Part shown: in pieces, positions 1 to 9,131 of the stretch
Layout of the letters: each line of letters starts with the position of its first letter
Position numbering within the stretch: position 1 is the first letter of the stretch
NCBI GenBank assembly: GCA_951812395.1
Contig: CATOSD010000001.1
Span: 744,001 to 808,000 of the forward strand
From: an uncultured Dehalococcoidia bacterium
GTDB lineage: Bacteria; Chloroflexota; Dehalococcoidia; Lucifugimonadales; CATOSD01
DNA: 64,000 nucleotides
Direction of reading: 5' to 3'
Notes under the pieces: model-generated
Databases searched by the model: none
Told to the model about the DNA's origin: nothing
What the model saw: the letters and a program-made list of their open reading frames with translations, nothing else
Made by a program: the position numbers and the translations under genes

Positions 1-1044
1 TCGGCGCCAGAAGTGCGCTACCGCTACACCGGGCACCCTTACGATGAGGCGCAGCGGGTGTACGAGACGCCGGCCCGCGGCTACGACCCGACGACAGGCC
101 GGTTCCTGAGCTTGGACCCTCGGCGCCAGGACGCCAGCCCCTACGTATACGCCGGGAACAACCCGGCGGGCTTGGTGGACCCCACGGGTGGGGGACGAAC
201 GCCCTTCTTCGTGATGCATGACTTGGAAGTTACGCCAGCGCGGTTATCTCAGGCTGAAAACATACTCGAGTTGTTTGGAAGACCGCCTAGAGGAACGGCC
301 GCCGGGATAACAAGGTTCAGCGATTTGGCACGGATCAGAGGTCGCATGTTTGATAGGTTTGCGCGGCGCGACGTTCGTGCAATGCTGATGCAGGGCGAAA
401 CAGGCATCGAGCGCAACCGCAGCGCGTTCATCTTCCTCCCCGGCCAGACCACGGATAGAGATGTTCGTGACATAGCCGTCGGGATGGAACGCATGCAAGC
501 CATCTCCGAGCAGCTGGACGGAAACCCAGACAGCCTGTTCCATGATATAACAATCATCTCCCATTCCGTGCCATTTTCCACGGGTAGAGCGCAGGATCTC
601 TTCACATCCCTGGATAGAAGTGGTTCCTACAGAATCAGAGCCTATTTGCAGCACTTCATTACCGAATCAGCCTTGATAGAAGGAGGAGACCCGCAAAACC
701 CCCTCCATTTCTATGATAGAGTCCTTGGTATCGATGTGATGGACAGAGCGCGGCCTAACGAATCAACCCCCGACCAGTATCCTGTGTTCCTTAGTCCGAT
801 TGATTACGTTCACATGATGGACTCAAGGCAACATCTGGATGCATCGGCTCGCCGTGTCACGGATCCCAACTGGGAGCCTAGGTTGGTACCCTGGCTCGAT
901 AATGGGTACCGGCCCCAGCCCCGAGATCCTGTCGTCCAGGCGCCGCAACCCCAGCTCCAGAATCAAGCCCAAGGCGGGGCCGTAGGTCTCGGTCTGGAGC
1001 CACAAGTGGAGCCGGGCTTAGAGCCGGAAATCTTGGGCGAGTAA
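1..1044 (+). CDS. U1: mini-Rhs protein, 5' truncated by window edge, singleton CT
   Basis: The open frame runs from base 1 (S-A-P-E then RYRYTGHPYD), so the signal segment and first half of the core lie outside the window. The visible part is the end of the RHS core (YDPTTGRFLSLDP, YVYAGNNPAG, DPTGGG) followed by a CT of about 280 aa not shared with another unit. The CT still follows the general plan of the array: an opening PFFV strand, a FIFLP strand, an amphipathic helix, then DITIISHSV. In other units that last strand reads EVTIINFSG. The tail is Pro/Gln-rich and ends in EILGE. Function of the CT is unknown. Confidence 0.85.
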   Translation, partial: SAPEVRYRYTGHPYDEAQRVYETPARGYDPTTGRFLSLDPRRQDASPYVYAGNNPAGLVDPTGGGRTPFFVMHDLEVTPARLSQAENILELFGRPPRGTAAGITRFSDLARIRGRMFDRFARRDVRAMLMQGETGIERNRSAFIFLPGQTTDRDVRDIAVGMERMQAISEQLDGNPDSLFHDITIISHSVPFSTGRAQDLFTSLDRSGSYRIRAYLQHFITESALIEGGDPQNPLHFYDRVLGIDVMDRARPNESTPDQYPVFLSPIDYVHMMDSRQHLDASARRVTDPNWEPRLVPWLDNGYRPQPRDPVVQAPQPQLQNQAQGGAVGLGLEPQVEPGLEPEILGE

Positions 1045-1343
1045 TGAAACCCCTCGCCAACCGAGTCCTCATCGCTCCTAACTGGCATGTTTGTGGGACT
1101 TCTTACTATGGGCTGACTGGACCTCCTCTGTTGTCGGATCCTACAGACCAACCGGAGCAGCCCGTATGGCCAGAAAACGCTCGACATCTGCCGCGCCAAA
1201 GCGATTGTAACCTGCTACCTGCCGGGGGCCGGTACCTGATAAGATTGGTCGTCAGAGTGGGCCGTGTAACCGCCCGTCCAGACTAACCAATCGGAGCAGC
1301 AAACATATCCAGAAAACGTTCGACAACCGCCGCGCGAAAGCGG
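1045..1343 (+). other. Inter-unit stretch with an orphan leader remnant
   Basis: This 299-bp gap separates U1 and U2. Its only recognisable content is a decayed 5' leader near 1150-1210, followed by a type III/IV-like spacer ending (ACCGCCCGTCCAGACTAACC) just before the U2 leader. No ORF here looks real. Confidence 0.6.
1150..1210 (+). pseudogene. Orphan N-terminal leader of a lost array unit
   Basis: The array's usual leader (AACCGGAGCAG, then ATG and an R-K-R-S-T start) is present with ATG at 1166. It reads MARKRSTSAAPKRL and then stops at TAA 1208-1210. Downstream bases still resemble the CGCTGGGGCCGGTAC anchor-coding segment, but in a broken frame. This appears to be the stub of a unit whose core and CT were deleted. 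Confidence 0.7.
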
Positions 1344-2771
1344 TTGAATTCTTCCACCCGCTGGGGCCGATACCTGCTGGCCGGCGCGCTGCTGGCCGTG
1401 CTGGTCGCCTCCGGCATATCTGCCCAACTGTTCGCGACCTCAGACACGCCGCACGGCTCTTCCCTTGAGGACGCCGACCCGACGCTTTACGCCCACGGCG
1501 ACCGGCTGCGCCCCCTGGTGGAAGATACGGACGGCGCGCAAACGCTGAACATCTACGGCCCGGGCGGCCAGATCATCGCCCAGGTGGCGCGGAACGGCCT
1601 GGGAGGAAGCCAGAAGGCGCCCCACCTGCTGGCCGACCACCTGGGTTCCACGCGGGCGATACTGGACGCCGACGACAACGTAGTGGCCCACTTCGAGTAC
1701 GGGCCGCACGGCGAGACGGCTACGTCGGGCGTGGCGGCGGCGGAAGCGCGCTACCGCTACACCGGGCACCCTTACGACGAGTCGCAGAGGCTGTACGAGA
1801 CGCCGGCCCGCGGCTACGACCCGACGACAGGCCGGTTCCTGAGCGTGGACCCCCGGCGCCAGGACGCCAGCCCCTACGTGTACGCCGAGAACAACCCGGT
1901 GGGCTTCCTGGACCCCACCGGTGGGGGCAAGGTGCCGTTTTTCATGCGGTCGGGGTTTTGGGGCGCGAGCGAGACAGAGGGCTTTACCTCTAAAGGTTTG
2001 ACCACACTGCAAGTTCAGAGTAGACATAGTTTCGCCCGTGACGTGGGCGCCACATTGGGGATGCATGGGGAACAGTATATCCACGATGCCACTCGTACAT
2101 TTGGCTCAGATCCCCTCAAGAAACCCAGTATCCTTGATCACGTACCGCAATTCTTGAGAGGATCGATGGGTGATAGGAAATTCCACTACGACGATCGATT
2201 GTATTGGTTTATTGGCGATGACAAAGATATAGTATTGCCCACCCATTTCCATGAGTCAGTACAACGTATAAGGGCTGCAAGTCGTGAGAAATTCGCCCTC
2301 TTCGATTACGCCAGTCCCAATTTTGCAAGGAACATCGTGCTGGTGGATTTTACTCAACCTGGCAGCGATGCAATCCGTAGAGTTTCAGAATTCCTTAGTG
2401 GTGGAGAATATAAGGTCTGGAGAGTCACTGCACCAGAGCTATTGCTTCTTCCTCCAGATGATCTACAGATACCAGAGCCTCAGGAAATACTTGACGAAAT
2501 GTTCCCGATGGAGCAGCAGGGCCCGGACGCCCAGGGCGGAGCCGGCCCGCCGCCGCCACCCACGTCGATCGACAGGGCGACAGGCCAGCCAACCCGGCAG
2601 CTTCCAGATAATCTACAGATACCAGAGCCTCAGGAAATACTTGACGAAATGTTCCCAGGGCAGTCTCAATATAGTCAACCGATGCGAGAGGAGACAGGGT
2701 TTGGATTTACGTCGGAGCAAGTTAGCGCGATCAACGCGATTCCCAACTTGGACTCGTACGTTGGGGATTAG
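1344..2771 (+). CDS. U2: mini-Rhs protein with CT-W, eroded start codon
   Basis: Homologous units start at ATG within AACATGTCCAG. Here that codon is ATA (1305-1307, in frame), so the first usable start is TTG at 1344, just before the TRWGRYLLAG anchor. The order is anchor, stalk, RHS core, CT-W (FFMRSGFWGASE... LYWFIGDDKDIVLP ... NIVLVDFTQPGSDA) and tail T1. The tail holds a 46-bp direct repeat (2461-2506 and 2611-2656) coding for QIPEPQEILDEMFP on both sides of the GPDAQGGAG linker. Spacer type I follows. The ATA may still initiate weakly, or the gene may be in decay. Confidence 0.85.
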   Translation: MNSSTRWGRYLLAGALLAVLVASGISAQLFATSDTPHGSSLEDADPTLYAHGDRLRPLVEDTDGAQTLNIYGPGGQIIAQVARNGLGGSQKAPHLLADHLGSTRAILDADDNVVAHFEYGPHGETATSGVAAAEARYRYTGHPYDESQRLYETPARGYDPTTGRFLSVDPRRQDASPYVYAENNPVGFLDPTGGGKVPFFMRSGFWGASETEGFTSKGLTTLQVQSRHSFARDVGATLGMHGEQYIHDATRTFGSDPLKKPSILDHVPQFLRGSMGDRKFHYDDRLYWFIGDDKDIVLPTHFHESVQRIRAASREKFALFDYASPNFARNIVLVDFTQPGSDAIRRVSEFLSGGEYKVWRVTAPELLLLPPDDLQIPEPQEILDEMFPMEQQGPDAQGGAGPPPPPTSIDRATGQPTRQLPDNLQIPEPQEILDEMFPGQSQYSQPMREETGFGFTSEQVSAINAIPNLDSYVGD

Positions 2772-2964
2772 GAGAGCCGGAGAACTTGGGATTATCGCGA
2801 AGATGGGGTGAGCTGACTGAATTGCCCCATTCGGAGCGATGAACTTGGCTGGGAACTGCCAGAAACCCGGGGGCCGCCGGGGTTGCAACCAACTCTCAGC
2901 CTGGCGGGAGCGCCGGGTGGTATGGGTAGAGCGATGAGACAGCCGACCAAGCGGAGCAGCAAAC
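2772..2964 (+). repeat. Spacer type I, 193 bp (copy 1 of 4)
   Basis: Near-identical copies of exactly 193 bp lie at 5945-6137, 15027-15219 and 19951-20143, always after a T1 tail (U2, U4, U10, U13). Two inverted repeats are kept in all copies: AACCCGG...CCGGGGTT near 2863, and CCTGGCG-GGAG-CGCCGGG at 2900-2917. The copy ends in the GGAGCAG leader of the next gene. The hairpins could be terminators without a U-tract or a structured 3' UTR. Confidence 0.75.
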
Positions 2965-2967
2965 ATG
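2946..2967 (+). promoter_or_regulatory. Conserved array ribosome binding site and start (U3 example)
   Basis: The sequence CGGAGCAGCAAACATG places GGAG about 8 nt before the ATG at 2965. The same CCAACCGGAGCAGC(C/A)A(G/A)C(A/G)TG leader precedes almost every unit. It is independent of the spacer type before it, which suggests it is copied with the downstream gene rather than with the upstream spacer. Confidence 0.7.
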
Positions 2968-4425
2968 TCCAGTAAACGCTCGACAACCGCCACCCGCTGG
3001 GGCCGATACATACTGGCCGGCGCGCTGCTGGCCGTGCTGGTCGCCTCCGGCATATCTGCCCAACTGTTCGCGACCTCAGACACGCCGCACGGCTCTTCCC
3101 TTGAGGACGCCCACCCAACGCTGTACGCGCACGGCGACCGGCTGCGGCCCCTGGTGGAAGAGACGGACGGCGCGCAAACGCTGAACATCTACGGCCCGGG
3201 CGGCCAGATCATCGCCCAAGTGGCGCGGGACGGCCTGGGAGGAAGCCAGAAGGCGCCCCACCTGCTGGCCGACCACCTGGGTTCCACGCGGGCGATACTG
3301 GACGCCGACGACAACGTAGTGGCCCACTTCGAGTACGGGCCGCACGGCGAGACGGCTACGTCGGGCGTGGCGGCGGCGGAAGCGCGCTACCGCTACACCG
3401 GGCACCCTTACGACGAGGCGCAGGGGGTGTACCAGACGCCCAACCGTGGCTACGACCCAGCGACAGGCCGGTTCCTGAGCGTGGACCCCCAGCGCCAGGA
3501 CGCCAGCCCCTACGTGTACGCGGGCAACAACCCGGTGGGCTTCGTGGACCCCACCGGTGGGGGCAAATACCCGTTCTACGTGTTCACCGGCTTCAAAGTG
3601 GAGTTACGGCGGACGGGGCATAGGTTCTCCTACGAAGCGCACGCCTACGCTTTGCAATTGGGTATCCACACACACGCGAACCAAAATGTCCACTCCGCGG
3701 CGATGTTCAATTCCCTTGAGATCCCTAGCAGCTACGCTGAATTGCACTCCCAGAGGTTGATGCTGGGGCAAAAGAATAAAGTTGGGGTTTACGACAGGGA
3801 CTACCAATACAACGAGCAGATGTACTTCTTTGTCGGAGGTGAAACCACTGTTGACCAAATGGATCGTCTCGAACAAGGTATCCAAGCCTTTCGTGAGCAT
3901 CTCCCACAGCTCGCCAGCGAGGTCACGATCATAAACTTCGCGGCCAACAGCTCCAATGCCAAGACGATCCGAGGCAGACTAAAAGGCATGGGTATGAACC
4001 CATTACTGTTGGACGTTAGCGCAACAGGCGACATGGCAACTCTAGGTCGTGGGAATAAGTACGTTCTGGAAAAGTTCACCGTTGGACAAGATTCCTATCC
4101 GCCCGAGGATTTCGCAAAATATGTCCATTCTGAGGAGGACAAGTTCCGGCAGGAGAACAACCCGACCCCCATGGAAACCGAGTCATCATCATCACCATCA
4201 TCAGCAACCGAAACCGGGGCTCGGTTGGATGGCGTGACGTTGCAGAGCAGTCCAGAGTTACCCTCGGTGCCACCGGTTACGCAGCAGACCGGGACAGTAG
4301 ACCCCTCGGTATCACAGGGTACGGAGCGCGTCCCATGGTCGGAGTTGCTGTTTATGGAGGGGTCGGAATTCGATGCCATGTATAACGCCCATCTTCCGCC
4401 GGGAATGGAAGAGATGGAGCCTTGA
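2965..4425 (+). CDS. U3: mini-Rhs protein with CT-V and tail T2
   Basis: This 486-aa unit serves as the reference copy. Residues 14-35 form the hydrophobic signal/anchor (a GISA site could allow signal peptidase cleavage). Residues 36-95 are the stalk, and about 98-198 the RHS-associated core ending DPTGGG. CT-V covers about 201-400: YPFYVFTGF, AAMFNS, QMYFFVGGE, SEVTIINFAANSS, then PLLLDV and a final YPPEDFAKYVHSEE. Tail T2 has a serine run (SSSSPSS) and ends GMEEMEP. The neighbours are paralogs on the same strand. No known enzymatic motif is seen; the likely role is a cell-surface or secreted head domain on a common stalk. Confidence 0.92.
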   Translation: MSSKRSTTATRWGRYILAGALLAVLVASGISAQLFATSDTPHGSSLEDAHPTLYAHGDRLRPLVEETDGAQTLNIYGPGGQIIAQVARDGLGGSQKAPHLLADHLGSTRAILDADDNVVAHFEYGPHGETATSGVAAAEARYRYTGHPYDEAQGVYQTPNRGYDPATGRFLSVDPQRQDASPYVYAGNNPVGFVDPTGGGKYPFYVFTGFKVELRRTGHRFSYEAHAYALQLGIHTHANQNVHSAAMFNSLEIPSSYAELHSQRLMLGQKNKVGVYDRDYQYNEQMYFFVGGETTVDQMDRLEQGIQAFREHLPQLASEVTIINFAANSSNAKTIRGRLKGMGMNPLLLDVSATGDMATLGRGNKYVLEKFTVGQDSYPPEDFAKYVHSEEDKFRQENNPTPMETESSSSPSSATETGARLDGVTLQSSPELPSVPPVTQQTGTVDPSVSQGTERVPWSELLFMEGSEFDAMYNAHLPPGMEEMEP

Positions 4426-4522
4426 TGGGCTGATCGCCCCTTTGACGCAGGCCATAGTGGTCGGCGACGTGGTCTGATAAGATGACCCCATCCTCGTTTA
4501 CCAAAGAACCAGAGCAGCCAGC
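4426..4522 (+). repeat. Spacer type II, 97 bp (copy 1 of 3)
   Basis: Copies of the same 97-bp length and nearly the same sequence occur at 18411-18507 and 34947-35043. Each follows a T2-tailed CT-V unit (U3, U12, U22). The spacer contains GTGGTCGGCGACGTGGTC and TGATAAGATGACCC. A decayed relative of its beginning also appears after the orphan tail at 31876. No gene is seen. Confidence 0.8.
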
Positions 4523-5944
4523 ATGTCCAGTAAACGCTCGACAACCGCCGCCCGCTGGGGCCGGTACCCGCTGGCCGGCGCGCTGCTGGCCGTGCTGGTC
4601 GCCTCCGGCATATCTGCCCAGCTGTTCGCGACCACAGACGCTGCTCAGAGCTCTTCCATAGAGGACGCGGACCCGACGCTGTACGCCCACGGCCACCGTC
4701 TCCGCCCCCTGGTGGAAGCGACAAACGGCGCGCAGACGCTGAACATCTACGGCCCGGGCGGCCACATCATCGCCCAGGCAACGCGGAACGACCAGGGTAG
4801 TGAGGCATCACGGTACCCGTTGGCAGACCATCTGGGTTCCACCCGGGCGGCGCTGGACGCCGACGACAACGTAGTGGCCCACTTCGAGTACGGGCCGCAC
4901 GGCGAGCCGGCTGAGTCGGGCGTGGCGGCGGCGGAAGCGCGCTACCGCTACACCGGCCATGCTTACGACGAGGAGCAGGGGGTGTACCAGACGCCCAACC
5001 GCGGCTACGACCCAGCGACAGGCCGGTTCCTGAGCGTGGACCCCCAGCGCCATGACGCCAGCCCCTACGTCTACGCGGGGAACAACCCGGTGGGCTTGGT
5101 GGACCCCACGGGTGGGGGCGAGACGCCATTTTTCATGCGGTCGGGGTTTTGGGGCCAGAATGAGGAAGAGGGCTTTACCTCTGTAGGTTTGGCCAAAGGG
5201 TACGTCCGGAGTACACTCGGAATCCTTAGAGATATCGGCGCCAGATTGGGGAAGCATGAGGGACATAACATCCAAGATGCCACTCGTGTATTTGGCTCAG
5301 ACCCCTACAGTCTCCCCAAAAGCGTAAGTCAAGCACCAGGATTTTTGACTGGATTCACAGACAGAGACTTCCGATTTAACAGTCATTTGTATTGGTTTAT
5401 TGGCGATGACAAGAAATTAGAATTGCCCGCCCATTTCTCTGAGGCAGTACGAAGTATAAGAGCTGTAAGTCGTTGGAATTTCGTCAGCTCCGAGTACGCC
5501 AGTCCCAATTTTGCAGAGAACATCACGCTGGTGGATTTTACGCGACCCGACAGCGATGCAATTAGTAAAGTTTCAGAATTCCTTAGTGGTGGAGGCTTTA
5601 GGTACCACATAATCAGAGCATCAGAGATACCGCAGTTTCCAGTACCGCAGCCTCCAGATAATCTACAGATACCAGAGCCTCAGGAAATGCTTGACGAAAT
5701 GTTCCCGATGGAGCAGCAGGGCCCGGACGCCCAGGGCGGAGCCGGCCCGCCGCCGCCACCCACGTCGATCGACGGGGCGACAGGCCAGCCAACCCGGCAG
5801 CCTCAAGATAATCTACAGATACCAGAGCAGCCTCGAAATGATCTAACGATGCAAGAGGAGACCGGGTTTGGATTTACGTCGGAGCAAATTAGCGCGATCA
5901 ACGCGATTCCCAACTTGGACTCGTACGTTGGGGTTGGGGATTAG
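4523..5944 (+). CDS. U4: mini-Rhs protein with CT-W and tail T1
   Basis: It starts at ATG after a GGAGCAG-type leader (ACCAGAGCAG here). The protein is 473 aa: MSSKRSTTAARWGRY anchor, a stalk beginning TTDAAQSSSIEDAD, then the core. CT-W opens FFMRSGFWGQNEEE and later carries LYWFIGDDKKLELP and NITLVDFTRPDSDA. Tail T1 has the QQGPDAQGGAGPPPPP linker and ends SYVGVGD, with a two-residue GV duplication relative to U2. U2 and U4 differ mostly in the CT, while core and tail are nearly the same DNA. Product function unknown. Confidence 0.9.
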   Translation: MSSKRSTTAARWGRYPLAGALLAVLVASGISAQLFATTDAAQSSSIEDADPTLYAHGHRLRPLVEATNGAQTLNIYGPGGHIIAQATRNDQGSEASRYPLADHLGSTRAALDADDNVVAHFEYGPHGEPAESGVAAAEARYRYTGHAYDEEQGVYQTPNRGYDPATGRFLSVDPQRHDASPYVYAGNNPVGLVDPTGGGETPFFMRSGFWGQNEEEGFTSVGLAKGYVRSTLGILRDIGARLGKHEGHNIQDATRVFGSDPYSLPKSVSQAPGFLTGFTDRDFRFNSHLYWFIGDDKKLELPAHFSEAVRSIRAVSRWNFVSSEYASPNFAENITLVDFTRPDSDAISKVSEFLSGGGFRYHIIRASEIPQFPVPQPPDNLQIPEPQEMLDEMFPMEQQGPDAQGGAGPPPPPTSIDGATGQPTRQPQDNLQIPEQPRNDLTMQEETGFGFTSEQISAINAIPNLDSYVGVGD

Positions 5945-6137
5945 GAGCGCCGGAGAACTTGGGATCATCGCGAAGATGGGGTGAGCTGACTGAATTGCCC
6001 CATTCGGAGTGATGAACTTGGCTGGGAGCTGCCAGAAACCCGGGCCCCGCCGGGGTTGCAACCAACTCTCAGCCTGGCGGGAGCGCCGGGTGGTATGGGC
6101 AGAGCGATGAGACACCCGACCAAGCGGAGCAGCCAGC
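5945..6137 (+). repeat. Spacer type I (copy 2 of 4)
   Basis: 193 bp, nearly identical to 2772-2964, following the T1 tail of U4. The paired arms AACCCGG/CCGGGGTT and CCTGGCG/CGCCGGG are retained although the loop bases differ. Confidence 0.75.
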
Positions 6138-7497
6138 ATGTTCAGTAAACGCTCGACAACCGCCGCCCGTTGGGGCCGGTACATACTGGCCGGCGCGCTG
6201 CTGGCCGTGCTGGTCGCCTCCGGCATATCTGCCCAACTGTTCGCGACCTCAGACGCTGCTCAGAGCTCTTCCATAGAGGACGCCGACCCGACGTTGTACG
6301 CGCACGGCGACCGGCTGCGGCCCCTGGTGGAAGCGACAAACGGCGCGCAGACGCTGAACATCTACGGCCCCGGCGGCCGGATCATCGCCCAGGCGGCGCG
6401 GGACGCCCAGGGTAGTCAGGCAGTACGCCACCCGCTGGCCGACCACCTGGGTTCCACGCGGGTGGCGCTGGACGCCGACGGCAACGCGGTGGCCCGTTTC
6501 GAGTACGGGCCGCACGGTGAGACGGCTACGTCGGGCGTGGCGGCGGCGGAAGCGCGCTACCGCTACACCGGGCACCCTTACGACGAGTCGCAGAGGCTGT
6601 ACCAGACGCCCAACCGAGGCTACGACCCGACGACAGGCCGGTTCCTGAGCGTCGACCCCCAGCGCCAGGACGCCAGCCCCTACGTGTACGCCGGGAACAA
6701 CCCGGTAGGCTTCCTGGATCCCACGGGTGGTGGTGAGGTGCCGTTCTTCGTATACACGGGCTTCGAAACGACGGAAGTGTGGGGTAGAAAGAAGTCTTAT
6801 GCAGCAGACGCCGTCGCTTCGACGTTTGGTAGGAGTACGGCCGGTAACCAGTATGCTCTCTCCGCCGATATGTTCAACACTACAGAGTGGGACGCCAGCA
6901 AGGCTGAAGTCAATCCACAAATCTATACTAGTAACAGCGTTGTCGACTACGGAAAGATGTATCTGTTTATCGGCCCTGACAAGGCCGTGGACGAAATGGA
7001 GCACCTCGCGCAGGGGTTAGATGCCCTGCATGGGGAAAAAATCGGGATTTGCTAGTGAAGTTACCATAATAAATTTCTCCGGCAAAAGGAGCACAGGAGT
7101 ACATATACGAAAGTTGTTCGAGAACACAGGTAGAAAACCGTTGCTGGTTGATGCCGGACTAGAGACAGTTCCTTACCACAGAGGAGGAAAAATAGTAGGA
7201 CAAAGAGTGACCAAGTTCACCTCCGGGTCGGTTGACTATAACCCGTCGGAATTCGTTGCACACGTCCACGATTTGGAGAAGGCTAGATTAGGGGAACTGC
7301 CCGTCAGATATCCAAGATCGTCAATAAGTGACTTGTCCCAGCAAGGACCGGACGCCCTCGGCGGAGCCGGCCCGGGACCACCCAGGCCGTCCACATCTAC
7401 GACGAATAGGGGGCATTGGCAGGAGCTGATTCCCGAAGGGCCGCCGGGATTGTTGGAAATATTGACCACCTTCGGTGAGCCTCGAGTATCGGATTAA
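6138..7497 (+). pseudogene. U5: mini-Rhs protein with CT-E and tail T3, frameshifted
   Basis: Frame 1 (6138-7055) encodes anchor, core and the first half of CT-E (FFVYTGFETTEVWG, SADMFN, MYLFIGPDKAVDEM). It then ends at ...HGEKIGIC. The second half (FASEVTIINFSG, PLLVDAG, FTSGSVDYNPSEFVAHVHDLE) and tail T3 (QQGPDALGGAG ... FGEPRVSD) continue in another frame from about 7021 to 7497. The shift maps to a run of six A at 7036-7041, one base longer than the intact frame needs. This is a recent mutation, unless transcriptional slippage on the A tract restores the product. Confidence 0.85.
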
Positions 7498-7619
7498 GGC
7501 TCTAGCCTTCCACCCGAACTACATCGGCGGCTGTGTTGCATCCTGACCAACAGATAGCACCCCCATAAGACCGGTCGTTAGGAAGGATTGTGTAAACGAC
7601 ACCAATCGGAGCAGCCATC
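7498..7619 (+). repeat. Spacer type III, 122 bp (copy 1 of 4)
   Basis: Related spacers follow every T3-tailed unit: 28666-28787 (also 122 bp), 33372-33485 and 36424-36556. Shared text includes CTTCCACCCGAACT and CATCGGCGGC. The last two are recombined with other spacer endings. No gene is seen. Confidence 0.75.
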
Positions 7620-9005
7620 ATTTCCAGTAAACGCTCGACAACCGCCGCCCGCTGGGGCCGGTACCTGCTGGCAGGCGCGCTGTTGGCCGTGCTGGTCGCC
7701 TCCGGCATATCTGCCCAACTGTTCGCGACCTCAGACACGCCGCACGGCTCTTCCCGGGAGGACGCCGTCCCGACGCTGTACGCGCACGGCGACCGGCTGC
7801 GCCCCCTGGTGGAAGAGACGGGCGGCGCGCAAACGCTGAACATCTACGGCCCAGGCGGCCAGATCATCGCCCAAGTGGCGCGGGACGACCAAGGTAGTCA
7901 GGCAGTACGGTACCTGCTGGCCGACCACCTGGGTTCCACGCGGGCGGCGCTGGACGCCGACGGCAACGTGGTGGCCCGCTACGAATACGCACCCCACGGG
8001 GAGACTGCGTTAGCGGCGGGCGCGGCGGCGGAAGCGCGCTACCGCTACACCGGGCATCCTTACGACGAGGAGCAGGGGCTGTACGAGACACCGGCTCGCG
8101 GCTACGACCCGACGCTGGGCCGGTTTCTGAGCGTGGACCCCCAACGCCAGGACGCCAGCCCCTACGTGTACGCGGGGAATAACCCGGTCCTGTACAAAGA
8201 CCCGAACGGCAAGGGTCGGACTCGTTCCGTGGTTACTCCACGGGTCTTTCAGAAGGCTAAGGAGTTGGCTGAAGAGACCTCCACTTATGAGTCTAATTCG
8301 AGGTTAATGGACAAGATCAATGATCCAAAGGTCAAAAAGTGGTTTGAAACTTTTGAAACTCTGTACTCCAAAGCGCCGGAACTATACCATCAGTTCGTTG
8401 ACAGAATAGTTCACTTAAATGAATTCCAAAAGGAAAATGTTGAGGCGCTGGGATACAGGTTTTCGGATTTAGAAGGTGCAGTCCCGCAGTTGCCAAGGAC
8501 GGATGACCAACTAAGAGCTAAGATCATGGAAAACATGAAAAAACACGACAGAGGAGTTCTTAGAGATATTGCAGGCGAGAGACATCGGCGTCGGGCTATT
8601 TGGCTTGACTTTGAAGGCAACCAGGAAGAATTCTATAAGTCTAAGGGGGCAATGGATTCACTTCTAGTTACCGCTGAGAATGAGCGGCCTGACCCCGACG
8701 CGCGAGTGGGGTATGGCAATTGTAGTTTGATCTCCAGTTGTATAGGGGGCCAAATAGCCAGAATAGACCCAGAGGTCACCGTCGAATTGATTCAGGCGGA
8801 CCCAAGCGTTGATCACTCGTTCATTGTAGTGGGCCGGGACCCAAAAACGGACGTGAGTAATCCCATGACCTGGAACAAGTCCGCCCTTATCGTAGACGGT
8901 TGGCAAAACATCGTAACGGAGGCACGACAGTACTACTTCCAAGGGATTAACACCGAATACTATTCATTAGAGCATTCGCCGGAGGTTTTACATACTTTCA
9001 AATAA
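7620..9005 (+). CDS. U6: mini-Rhs protein with papain-like Cys-His-Asp CT
   Basis: The normal ATG is replaced by ATT (7620-7622, in frame with the SSKRSTTAARWGRY anchor). The next in-frame candidate is TTG 7683, inside the hydrophobic segment. The core ends with DPNGKG instead of DPTGG. The CT is unlike all other units: a long charged alpha-helical part, then YGNCS (Cys codon 8721), VDHSFIVV (His codon 8814) and LIVDGW (Asp codon 8895). These are residues 368, 399 and 426 counted from the ATT. That GNC...DHxF...VDxW order is the signature of papain/transglutaminase-fold peptidases and effectors. It is also the only CT that ends in Lys. Predicted cysteine peptidase or transferase effector; no immunity gene follows. 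Confidence 0.8.
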   Translation: MSSKRSTTAARWGRYLLAGALLAVLVASGISAQLFATSDTPHGSSREDAVPTLYAHGDRLRPLVEETGGAQTLNIYGPGGQIIAQVARDDQGSQAVRYLLADHLGSTRAALDADGNVVARYEYAPHGETALAAGAAAEARYRYTGHPYDEEQGLYETPARGYDPTLGRFLSVDPQRQDASPYVYAGNNPVLYKDPNGKGRTRSVVTPRVFQKAKELAEETSTYESNSRLMDKINDPKVKKWFETFETLYSKAPELYHQFVDRIVHLNEFQKENVEALGYRFSDLEGAVPQLPRTDDQLRAKIMENMKKHDRGVLRDIAGERHRRRAIWLDFEGNQEEFYKSKGAMDSLLVTAENERPDPDARVGYGNCSLISSCIGGQIARIDPEVTVELIQADPSVDHSFIVVGRDPKTDVSNPMTWNKSALIVDGWQNIVTEARQYYFQGINTEYYSLEHSPEVLHTFK

Positions 9006-9131
9006 CCACGGCCGACCGCAGGGCGCCATGGGGGGACGGGTCCGCCAATAGCAAGATGTTGGCCACAGCCTTCAATATTTTGGATAGGCTAGCACAACGC
9101 CCAATCCGCCACACCAACCGGAGCAGCAAAC

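Noticed and set aside
3076-3405. Recurring minus-strand frames inside the Rhs cores (VGVQRRPRGTQVV type)
   Set aside because: They repeat in every unit only because the core DNA repeats; they mirror plus-strand codons and have no start signals of their own.
4426-4522. Immunity genes between Rhs units
   Set aside because: Spacers are mostly under 250 bp, are shared between units with different CTs, and contain no conserved open frame. Short frames in them change between copies.
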